Positions 12,368-21,299 of a DNA stretch of 64,000 nucleotides are shown one piece after another; position 1 is the stretch's first letter, and every line of letters starts with the position of its first letter. Source of the DNA: Whalleya microplaca (taxonomy: Eukaryota; Ascomycota; Sordariomycetes; Xylariales; Xylariaceae); NCBI GenBank assembly GCA_022497155.1, contig MU385770.1:186001-250000 (forward strand), in the 5' to 3' direction. The notes under the pieces are model-generated. The model worked only from the letters and a program-made list of their open reading frames with translations. It was not told the origin of the DNA and did no database searches. Both the position numbers and the translations under genes were made by a program.

Positions 12368-13817
12368 ATGAGCGACCTTGATAAGTAGGCTCTCTCTCTC
12401 CGCGGCCATGGGGGTAAAGTCGCTCGCCTTGCTAATTTCGTCTCGTCAGGGCCATCGCTCAGCTGCGAGCATGTCGCCCGATCCCGGAAGCACAGGTTCG
12501 CGAGCTCTGCCACAAAGCGCGGGAGCTCCTGATTGAGGAGGGAAACGTCGTGACGGTGACGGCTCCAGTGACGGTATGCTATGCTTGGGTGTCGCCTGCC
12601 AGTTAGAAATCATGCTCTGACTTGCGTGTCTAGATATGCGGTGACATCCATGGGCAATTCCACGACTTGATGGAACTGTTCCGCGTGGGAGGCGATCCGC
12701 CCGACACAAATTACCTCTTCATGGGTACGCACGCTCATCCCTGGTTGTGCGTTGAGGCATTGCTAACCGGATTGATGGCGCAGGCGACTTCGTCGACCGT
12801 GGTTTCTACTCCTTAGAGTCTTTCCTCCTTCTCCTCTGCCTCAAGGTCCGCTACCCAGATCGCATGACCCTCATCCGGGGCAATCACGAGTCCCGCCAGA
12901 TAACCACAGTCTACGGTTTCTACGATGAATGCCTACGTAAGTACGGTAGCGCGAATGTGTGGCGATATTGTTGCGACATATTCGACTACCTCGCCCTGGG
13001 AGCCATCGTGCTCGGGGCATCGAACACGCTCTCGCCACCCAACGAAGCCACTCCCTGCGAGGAATACACCGAGCAGGATATCGAGATCGAAGTCTGTAAT
13101 GCGGACGGAGATATTATGAGTCGCTTCATGAGGCGGAACAGCGAGCAGAAGAGTCCCAACGGGACAGCAGCAGCTGCTGCAACAGGAGGTAAGACAGGAC
13201 CGCCCGGGTCTGGTGCGTCGGGTGCCAGTGGAGGGACCAGCGGCAATCCCACAGGCGCCGTGTTGTGCGTGCACGGCGGGCTATCGCCTCTGATCGACAC
13301 GGTCGATAAGATCCGCCTGTTGGATCGCAAGCAGGAAGTCCCGCACGAGGGCGCTATGTGCGACCTCCTCTGGTCCGACCCGGACGAGATCGACGGGTGG
13401 GGGCTGTCGCCGCGGGGCGCGGGCTTCCTGTTCGGCGCGGATATTGTCAAGGTCTTCAACCACAAGAACGACCTTTCGCTGATCGCGCGCGCCCACCAGC
13501 TCGTCATGGAGGGCTTCAAGGAGATGTTCGACGCCAGCATCGTCACCGTCTGGTCCGCGCCCAACTACTGCTACCGCTGCGGCAACGTCGCCGCCGTGCT
13601 TGAGTTGTCTGAGGACGCCGGCGGCGAGAGCGTCTTCGCCCGCGGCAATGGGGACGTCGGGCGCAGCGATGGTGGCGCTGCCGCCCGCGGCGTCATGATG
13701 GAGAGCGAGAGCCGCCTCAAGAGCGGCCCCGCTAGGCGGTATCGCGTGTTCCAGGCTGCGCCGCAGGATTCCAGGGGCATGCCTGCGAAGAAGCCCGTCG
13801 CCGATTACTTCCTATGA
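12368..13817 (+). CDS. PPH3: serine/threonine protein phosphatase 4 catalytic subunit (PP4c/Pph3)
   Basis: This is a PPP-family phosphatase of the PP2A/PP4/PP6 group that dephosphorylates DNA-damage and other substrates with PP4 regulatory subunits. Exons are 12368-12384, 12450-12573, 12634-12724 and 12784-13817, in phase, 421 residues. The start [19 protein letters not shown] is PP4-like. Metal-binding and catalytic motifs are all present: GDIHGQ, GDFVDRG, RGNHES, HGGLSP, and the C-terminal DYFL ending in leucine, the site methylated in this group. Canonical PP4c is about 307 residues. The excess comes from a Ser/Gly/Ala-rich insert at about residues 156-235 (between [10 protein letters not shown] and AVLCVHGG) and a second low-complexity insert near the C-terminus. 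The first exon is only 17 nt. Confidence 0.94.
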
Positions 13818-14611
13818 AAAGAAATGAGAGAAGAGAAGAGAAGTACAGTACGGTATGAGATAAGACGGCAATCTGCCATGTATACTATTTTCGGATTGGT
13901 GAGGGAAGGAGCGGTGCAAAGAATTCTACACATACTGGGTAGTAGTCATCATTCATGGACAACCTTGTTTTGTTTTTGCTTTCGTCCTCTCGGTTGTTGA
14001 TTGAATCATGGGAATACCTGTTGGAGTTGTTGCTGTTGGGAGTTAAGGGGGGTGGCAGGGAAACTTACATAAAGACTAGGAACTTGCTTGGGGACTCTGC
14101 GCCGCATCATGATGATCACTTACTTACTTCGAAATTCGGATGATGAAATGGAATATGAATCGCTTGAAATCATTGTCTACAGGCTGGCTGGCTGGCTGGC
14201 TGGGGCTCACTGTCATAGTCTGGAGTGTCATGAGGAAAAGAATCATCCCATAGTGGAACGAACAAAATAGCCGCAGTGTGTATTCAAACATAACAATCCA
14301 TACAAAAACAAAGGAGAAGCTATGAACTACATGTAGATGTATTGTGAACACCGAGAATCCATTGCCTTCGTCTCTAAGTAAGTAAACCCGAAACCGAAGA
14401 TCCCACACGGTAGGTTGTCAGCCTCCGCTGATTTCTCGTCCCAACTCATATCCTATCTTATCTGTATCCCATAAACAATGTGCTCCCTCCCCTTCTGTTT
14501 TTTTCTGTGGTATATCGCAGGCGACGTACATACATATTCCCTTCACGAGCGATACAACCCTTGATCCATCCGTTCGATCGAGGGCGCACACCACACACCA
14601 TCGCTTACCAC
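13818..14611. repeat. convergent intergenic region with a GGCT microsatellite
   Basis: This lies between the 3' end of the PP4 gene and the 3' end of the orphan protein gene. Apart from probable 3' UTRs it holds a (GGCT)5 tract at about 14182-14204. No gene is recognised. Confidence 0.6.
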
Positions 14612-17600
14612 CTACAAGTCCCCAGCCCATCTCTGGTCGCCATCCTCGTCGCGGAAGGACAGCCATATCGGCATCGGCCACTCGGGCGTGAACACCTCGG
14701 AGCAGTACCCGGCGCTGCCGTAGACGGGCGGGGGGATGCGCTGCGCCAGCACCCGCTGCTGCAGGTCCGCCAGGTGGTAGTAGTAGATCATGCGGCGGAG
14801 GTCGGACCAGCCGTTGGACTCCGGGATCATGGCGTCGAGGTCGACGGCTTGCACGTTTCCGTCCGGCTGCCCTACCGCCACCTTCTTCTCGTCTTTCTTC
14901 TCCACGTTCGTGTCCTCCTCCTCCGCCTTCGCCTCCTCCTTAGGCTTCTCCTCGATGGTGTCTTGTGGTGTCACGCCAGCAGAGTTATCCACGGCGGTCT
15001 CGCCCGAATACGGCGCGCGCGGCACGTCCGTGCCGGGCTTGCGGTTGTCGGACTCGCCGCCCGTGTTCGTGGTGTTGTTCAACACGTAACCGGGCCCCTT
15101 CGGCGTCGTGTTGCCGCCGAGAGCGTTGTCCGGTTTCCCTCTGATGCGTAAGTACTCATCCAAGTCCTCCTGCGTCACTCCGGTGCCGAAAATGCCACGC
15201 GTTTTCGGCTTCGGCTTGGCGCCGAAGATGCTACTAAGGTCCGTCGGCGTCGTGCCGGTGCCGAAAGTGCCGCCCGTGTTCTTCCTGATGCCCAAGGGAT
15301 CAGTAGGGTCCGGCCTTTCGCCGTTGCTGATAGTGACGCGCGGCTTCCCCGGCTTCCCCGGCTTCGGGCCGAAGAGCCCGTTCTGGTAATTCGGTCCCGT
15401 GAGCCATATCGCCGCTGGGTCTGAGATGACCGGGCCCGCGGTGGTGGTGGCGTTGGAGGTGTTTGGGCCGGGGCCCGGGGCCGCGGCGTTTGTGCCGCTC
15501 GCGGGCGGCTGCGTCGTGTTGGTGACTCCGGGTGTTGGTGGTACCCTCACCCCTGTTGGCGGCACCGGCGGCTTGGACCACCAATCATTACCGCTAGTAG
15601 TAGGGCCCGTGTTTGTCGGTTTGGGAGGCCGTGAAGAGCCATTGTTGTTGTTGTTGGTGGTGACGGTGGTGATGGTGGTGTCGACCTTGGAGTTGCCCGC
15701 TTGCTGTGTTCCTTTGCTTGGTTCTTCGACAACCGAGGACAATCCTAGCTGGTGACGTCTCAATGCTTCTCTCTTTATATTATTCCAGTCTTCTCTAGTC
15801 TTGCTCTCGTTCTCTTTGGTCCGTTCAGCCGGTGGCAGCCTTGAGTGGTACTGGCGCCAATTCATTGAGGCAACCGTGTTCCAGTCCCACTGTCTGGTAT
15901 CGGGCTTTGGGGCTTCAGTATTACCTTGAGTAGTCACCTGCTGAGGCTTCTGAACAGTATCCGATCCAGGCTTCTTGGTAGTAGTATCTGGTCCAGGCTT
16001 CTGAGCAGTATCCGGTCCAGGCTTCTGGGTAGTATCCGGTCCAGGCTTCTGGGTAGTATCCTGAGTAGGCCCTGTATTCGCGGTTCGGAACCTATGTGCG
16101 CGTTCTTGACCACCGGCTAGTATAGCCGCAACCGTTTTCATGTATGTTCGCCATATCTTTCCTGCTTCCTCCAATTTTTTCTGATTGGTGAGAAGACCAG
16201 CCCTGGCTAGGATAATTAGACCCTCATTCGTCTGTTTCGAGGTCCACTTCCGGCCTCTTTCCTGTAGATATGCCATCTGTGCCGTTATAAGACCCTCGAT
16301 GTATGTTCCCTCCACCTGACAAGGCGTGAAACTTGTTGCTGCGACGAAGTCCTCGAAACTGCGCTTGCGAAAGGTTTCAAGTGTCCATCCTACTACTGAT
16401 GGCTGCACTTCATTAAGAGATCTGTTACTCATGCCACACTTATCCCACTCAGACTCGAAGATACGCCCGCTCTGTTCTGTAACTTCCCTAAAGGCATCCC
16501 TCTTGTTCCGCGTTACAGATCTGTAAAACCCCTCCCAGTCTGCATCAAGCCGCAGCACAGTCCATGGCTTCCGAGAAGCTAGCGAAGTACCCCGAACAGA
16601 CTCGTCAGAATCAGGGGTCCGACCGTAGTCCCGCTTGTAGGCATCGATAACCGCCTTGCCATAGGCGTCTTCGGTATTATAGCCTTTGGGCTGAGAACCA
16701 ATCCAAGCTGCTTTATCTAGTTTCATTTTTTCAAACGACCAATCTAGGTTGCGAATTTCCGGCTGAGTCTCTTGGACTGTTACGGTAGGTTTACTCCGGT
16801 CAGGTCTATCTTGGGCTGATGCGGTAGGTTCCCTTCGAGTAGGTTTAGTAGAATCGAGCTCCTGGCCGTAGTCTCGCCTATAGGCATCTCTCAGCGCCTT
16901 GTTATAGACTTCGGTGTTATAGACTTGGACCATCTTATTATCGTCTTTTCTCTGGGTATAGTAGGTACTGGGCTGAGAATCAAGCCAAGCTTTCTTTTCC
17001 TTAATCATCCTGTCGTACGACCAATCCAAGTTGCGTACTTCCGAGGAAGTCTCATCGCCATGTGCGGGTGGTTCAGCCTGCTCTGTGCTCCCGGAAGGCT
17101 TAGCCTGGCCGAGCGTATTACCGCCTAGGGCCGTGCTTGGATTAATCGGACCAGGGGTTGGGTCAGAGGGAGCAGACAAATCATCGGGCGAGGAGTAACC
17201 GAATACAGCCGGGGTACCGACGAGGACTCTAGTCAGTCCTGGTACCGGATGCTCCCCGGGCAAGGGGCCCCCAGCCAGGCTATTGATGCCGAGAGGTAGC
17301 CTCCTCGGAGGGGGGATCCTCGTCGTGTCTCTGTAGTAGGTGTCCACTGGTGGCGCCGTGTACCTCACATGCACACCTGCACCGAGCACATCATGGGCAA
17401 ACGGATCCGCAGCCTGAGCGGCAGCGATCTCCTTGTCGAGTATAGCAACCACCTGGTTCTTGGCCATGATATCAATGTTGTTCAACTCGATGTGCTGGTG
17501 GTCGCCAGGGTCGTATTCGTCGAGGTCCGCGTTCATCTGTTTGACTCTTGCGATTTCGTTTTCGTAATCATTGCGAGCATGGATCAACGAAGCGATGTCA

Positions 17601-19594
17601 ATGGTATTAGCTCTATTTGCGGCATTTTGTCTGTCGGGCACTGTAGAATTGTCCTCGGTTTGTTGCTCGGGCTGTTCAGAACTGTCCTCCCTATTTTTGC
17701 TCTGTAGTAGATTCTTCAACAGGTTAAAACTGGACGGTGGTGGAGCATTACCCCCGGCGGAGGTGAAGTTCGATGAAGTTAGTTCTTTAAGTGTACCAGG
17801 GAGTGATCCTGAAGGCTGTTCCCCTGAAGGCTGTTTCCATGGAGACTGTTCCCCTGAAGGCTGTTTCCCTGAAGGCTGTTTCCCAGAAGGCTGTTCCCCT
17901 GAAGGCTGCTCCCCTGAGGGTTGTGCTCCTGAAGGCTGTTTTCCTGAAGGTTGTACTCCTGAAGGCTGTTTCCCTGAAGGTTGTCGCCCTGGTGGTTGTT
18001 GGCTTGTAGGCGGTGGCGGTGCCCCTGAAGGTTGTTCCCCTGAAGGCTGTTCCCCTGAAGCTGTTTGATTGGCCAATAACGCCGATAACGTTGGGAACGC
18101 ATCTGGATTTTTTTCCATAGTCTCAATTGCATCATTGATTCGGGCGATATCTTGATCCCACGTGGCTATCAGTATGCGTCGCCTGTCGACACGTTGTCTT
18201 ACGTGGCTCATCATGTGTTCCGCTTTCAACTGAAAGTATCGACAGCCGTCATATTCGTTCCAGATCCTTTCATGGATCTTCCATGCTTGTAAACGTGTCT
18301 CCTCCGCTCTCAGCAATGTGATCGTGCTGATCGCCTCTGCCCTGTAGAGTTTCCACAGTGCTTCTAATCGCATAGCATGAACCAGCCTAAGCGCGAATAC
18401 TGTAGGAATAATTTCTCTTATGTTGCGAACTTTGCATTTCCACCGCTTTTTCTCCTCGGAAGTCTGCAATTTGATTGGGATGTCATTGTCAATATATGTG
18501 GTCAAGAAAAGATGTGCCTTTCCTCTTAACAGGTCGATTCTGTTGGCGAGAACTTCGGCCATCCTCTTGAGGTCATTCACGTTATTTGTCGCCCTGACAG
18601 TGTCAAACTGAAGATCCAGGGCTCTGGTTGCAGTTCTGATCAACTTTCGAATAGCGATCCGCGGATTCTCGGTGAGATCCTTGCCAGGGACCATGACCGG
18701 ATATATTGGTTCGTTGTTCCAGTTCGTGATCTCTCTGTATCCCAGTTCTGCATCCTTTTGTAGTCGCTGGAGGTCATTGTAGGGCGTGTAGGTTCCATTG
18801 ACGCCAATGCGTCGCAGTAGGTCCTTTAGATCTGCCGGCGGCTTTTGCCTCGGCTCTGCGCCACCAAATAGCCCCCGTCGTCTACTTGGCTGACTCTGAC
18901 GCGGCTGACTCTGACGCGGTTGATCCTCCTGTTCCCCCCGTAGGATCCGTTCTTCAAGATCTTGCTGTGCCCATTCCTCTCCTTGATCTAAACCCCCACC
19001 TAATTCTGTTTTGTAGTGATTGAGGCCGTGGTGGTCATTGAAGTTAGCGTATTGGTCATCGGCCGTCACTGTCGGACTCAAGAACCTCGCTGTCACGCCC
19101 TCAATTGGGTCGAGTCTTCCGATTCGATCCGCTAGGCCAACGGTTTCAAGGGCTCGTATAAGGTATGTGCGTGCAGCGGCAGTCCGCGCTGCATAGTCTA
19201 TTTTTTTGCCATCAGTTTCGGCCTGGAAATAGGAGTCGGCTTCATCCACGACGTTCAAGAATCGATTGTTAACGAGCAGTTTTTCACGATTCTTCCCGTA
19301 CCAGGTGCCTACTTTCTCTTCCTCTTCTTCTTCTCCTTTGTTTCTCTTCTGCGACGGTTGTCCAGTCCCATTTCCGCTCCCCTTTCTTTTATTGTTCTTG
19401 TTGTCTGATGCTTGGGAGGCGTACGCAATGGACTTTGGGACACCAGACGGCGATAGGAAATCACCGACATCTGTCATCGAGACGTCATCCGCGCTGCTCT
19501 CTTCGCTGTCTGTGACATAAACGGAAGGGGTCCCATAAGACGGTGAAACGCCGGATGGTGGCATCGTTGCATTGCCCGGCCTCCGTACGTTCAT
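14612..19594 (-). CDS. 1660-residue low-complexity orphan protein
   Basis: A single uninterrupted frame, not recognised as any known family. Residues 1-60 are Ser/Pro-rich. A bipartite-NLS-like patch (KNNKRK ... KRNKG) near 67-87 precedes an EEEEEE run. Residues about 100-500 are mixed and probably helical, with R/K-rich segments and a CKVRNIREI stretch. At about 511-598 lies a tandem array of a QPSG(K/E) pentapeptide. Around 848-993 two related blocks begin RNLDWS and end DAYRRDYG or DAYKRDYG. A DTTQKPGP array sits at about 1175-1215. The C-terminal third is Pro/Gly/Thr-rich with scattered FG dipeptides (LFGPK, TFGTG, IFGAK, IFGTG), then a KEEAKAEEED acidic/basic stretch. The last 70 residues look ordered (WSDLRRMIYYYHLADLQQRVLAQ). 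There is no signal peptide or membrane helix. Nuclear location is inference. Confidence 0.75.
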   Translation of the reverse strand: MNVRRPGNATMPPSGVSPSYGTPSVYVTDSEESSADDVSMTDVGDFLSPSGVPKSIAYASQASDNKNNKRKGSGNGTGQPSQKRNKGEEEEEEKVGTWYGKNREKLLVNNRFLNVVDEADSYFQAETDGKKIDYAARTAAARTYLIRALETVGLADRIGRLDPIEGVTARFLSPTVTADDQYANFNDHHGLNHYKTELGGGLDQGEEWAQQDLEERILRGEQEDQPRQSQPRQSQPSRRRGLFGGAEPRQKPPADLKDLLRRIGVNGTYTPYNDLQRLQKDAELGYREITNWNNEPIYPVMVPGKDLTENPRIAIRKLIRTATRALDLQFDTVRATNNVNDLKRMAEVLANRIDLLRGKAHLFLTTYIDNDIPIKLQTSEEKKRWKCKVRNIREIIPTVFALRLVHAMRLEALWKLYRAEAISTITLLRAEETRLQAWKIHERIWNEYDGCRYFQLKAEHMMSHVRQRVDRRRILIATWDQDIARINDAIETMEKNPDAFPTLSALLANQTASGEQPSGEQPSGAPPPPTSQQPPGRQPSGKQPSGVQPSGKQPSGAQPSGEQPSGEQPSGKQPSGKQPSGEQSPWKQPSGEQPSGSLPGTLKELTSSNFTSAGGNAPPPSSFNLLKNLLQSKNREDSSEQPEQQTEDNSTVPDRQNAANRANTIDIASLIHARNDYENEIARVKQMNADLDEYDPGDHQHIELNNIDIMAKNQVVAILDKEIAAAQAADPFAHDVLGAGVHVRYTAPPVDTYYRDTTRIPPPRRLPLGINSLAGGPLPGEHPVPGLTRVLVGTPAVFGYSSPDDLSAPSDPTPGPINPSTALGGNTLGQAKPSGSTEQAEPPAHGDETSSEVRNLDWSYDRMIKEKKAWLDSQPSTYYTQRKDDNKMVQVYNTEVYNKALRDAYRRDYGQELDSTKPTRREPTASAQDRPDRSKPTVTVQETQPEIRNLDWSFEKMKLDKAAWIGSQPKGYNTEDAYGKAVIDAYKRDYGRTPDSDESVRGTSLASRKPWTVLRLDADWEGFYRSVTRNKRDAFREVTEQSGRIFESEWDKCGMSNRSLNEVQPSVVGWTLETFRKRSFEDFVAATSFTPCQVEGTYIEGLITAQMAYLQERGRKWTSKQTNEGLIILARAGLLTNQKKLEEAGKIWRTYMKTVAAILAGGQERAHRFRTANTGPTQDTTQKPGPDTTQKPGPDTAQKPGPDTTTKKPGSDTVQKPQQVTTQGNTEAPKPDTRQWDWNTVASMNWRQYHSRLPPAERTKENESKTREDWNNIKREALRRHQLGLSSVVEEPSKGTQQAGNSKVDTTITTVTTNNNNNGSSRPPKPTNTGPTTSGNDWWSKPPVPPTGVRVPPTPGVTNTTQPPASGTNAAAPGPGPNTSNATTTAGPVISDPAAIWLTGPNYQNGLFGPKPGKPGKPRVTISNGERPDPTDPLGIRKNTGGTFGTGTTPTDLSSIFGAKPKPKTRGIFGTGVTQEDLDEYLRIRGKPDNALGGNTTPKGPGYVLNNTTNTGGESDNRKPGTDVPRAPYSGETAVDNSAGVTPQDTIEEKPKEEAKAEEEDTNVEKKDEKKVAVGQPDGNVQAVDLDAMIPESNGWSDLRRMIYYYHLADLQQRVLAQRIPPPVYGSAGYCSEVFTPEWPMPIWLSFRDEDGDQRWAGDL
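17818..18062 (-). repeat. 15-bp coding minisatellite (QPSG repeats)
   Basis: Tandem imperfect copies of a 15 bp unit, reading CCTGAAGGCTGTTCC-like on the plus strand. On the coding strand they give QPSG(K/E/A/V) pentapeptides within the orphan protein, with a few degenerate units (SPWK, APPPPTSQQPPGR). The array is in frame throughout, so copy-number change would only alter protein length. Confidence 0.9.
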
Positions 19595-20295
19595 AGCGTC
19601 CGTAATGGCCGAACTTATGAACGCCTGCTCGCTGCGGGTCGATGCTCGGTTGGCCGAGTTGGATCAGTTACCTCCAACTTCGCCGGAAGAGGGTGGCAGC
19701 ACAACTATCAGGAGATGCCGATGATTCTGAACCTCGAAGGAAGTCCGAGAGTCTATTCACTAAGGCAGTGGAAACTTCGGTACATGAAGGCGTAGACTAA
19801 TGCCGTGTGGGTTCTATTGCCGGCGTCGGTAAGGACATTCAAGAGAGCAATTTATAAGAAGGCGGTGTTACTCGCTAGATAAATATGAGTAGCATCGACC
19901 TGCTTTGACTTTAGAGAGGTCTCTGGAATCAGATAGACGTTGTCAACTATGATTCATGTAAATAATAAGGATGCAAACAAAGGTTTGACTTCTGGCTTTG
20001 TATGACACCGAATCGCTATGTCCTCATGCTGAAAACAGTCATTATACAGGCAACACTCCTATGCGAATGCGAATGCGAAGAAGCAGAAAAGTTATCGCTT
20101 GCAGATGGGTTGTCTCATAAATCACGCGACAAAGAGCTATAGCTTATTCGGGGAAAGGAATGCTTGATGCGGGTGGCCGGAGGCAACGGTTCTTTGGAAT
20201 TTGATCGAAAAAAATAAAGAACGACCCCAGGCACGACTCGCCTAAGTCAGCTCCTCTGCACACTATAAGAGCCACTTACAATTCTCCCTCCATCA
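19595..20295. other. intergenic, upstream of the orphan gene and downstream of the bZIP gene
   Basis: About 700 bp with no ORF or RNA gene that I can support. It should hold the orphan gene promoter and the bZIP 3' UTR. Confidence 0.55.
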
Positions 20296-21299
20296 CTATT
20301 CAAATCCGATAATCGACGGGAGATTTGCGCAGACAGACTCGATCGGATGGTTGCGCAGGTTGCCAGAATATTGATCGTCAAGAGCATAACCAAGATACTT
20401 GCTCCCGTGGTAGAGGATACTTGGGGACATACTTGCGTTCGTAGCAGGACAGCCGGCTGTTCTGATGGCAGAATGTAGTCTTCCCGACGAAACATCCCCT
20501 TCGAGGTGTGATCGAACGTCCATTGAGGATTTGTAATTGATAGAACTTAGAGATGTATCGTATTGGGGAGCTATCAGCATAGACTTGTCAGAGCCCGATA
20601 ATAGACCCGACACGTTTCGCCGCCGGTCACCTAGGATGTGGCCAGTATGGTTGGGAGTGGATTGTTGACTTGAGAAGTCCGTGATCTCCATTGCATCTAG
20701 ACCTGCCGTGTCCGATGTCAAGCACATAGGGTATCCCTGGGTCTGATACTCGACAGATAAATGGCCGTGAGCACCACTTACCGCCGGAATAGTGCCCCCG
20801 TCCGCGTGATTAGAAGCCAAGGTCCCCGGGGTTCTGCTGTCACCGTTGTGTATGGCGGCGTTCATTGCCGATGCATTTGTAGGTCTGGCGGAGTCAAATT
20901 CTTTCGCCGGCTGACGCGAAAGAAGGAACTCCAGGGTTTGGAGATCCGATATTGGGTTGGCGGACTCAACAGGACCAAGGTCGCCATTTCGCAGGAAGTC
21001 ATTGATGCTCTCGTTGCTGAAACCTTGTCCGTTGAGCAGCACACGCAACTTCTTGTTTTCCTCGGCTACTCTTCGTGCCGCCTGCTGAATCTCAAAAGAT
21101 GCCTCGACCCCCTGAAGCTCGCAGAGCCTCACCCGCTTCTCAAGCTCCTGTATATATTCCTTGCGCCGGGCACGAGATCTCCTCTGGTTGTCTCGTACCC
21201 TAGTCAGATTTGACTTATCCTGCTAACCATGTCAGCGACCTAGAGCATAAGACATAACAATAGCAGCCAACGCGGCGAGTGAAAGGAAGGGTTTACCAT
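20296..21299 (-). CDS. bZIP transcription factor
   Basis: The basic region is N-X7-R type: NLTRVRDNQRRSRARRKEY, followed by a short zipper (IQELEKRV...LCELQGV...IQQAARRVAEENKKLRVLL). This arrangement, with the basic region at the very N-terminus, matches a fungal bZIP subgroup whose proteins start MDK-N-L. Here the coding frame reaches D2 at 21219 right after a CAG acceptor. The only suitable start is the ATG at 21299-21297, followed immediately by a GTAAAC donor, so exon 1 contributes just the start codon. Intron 21296-21220 is 77 nt with CTGAC and TTAGCAG. Total 308 residues. The C-terminal two thirds are Ser/Thr/Asn-rich with no known domain. Its regulon is unknown. Confidence 0.85.
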
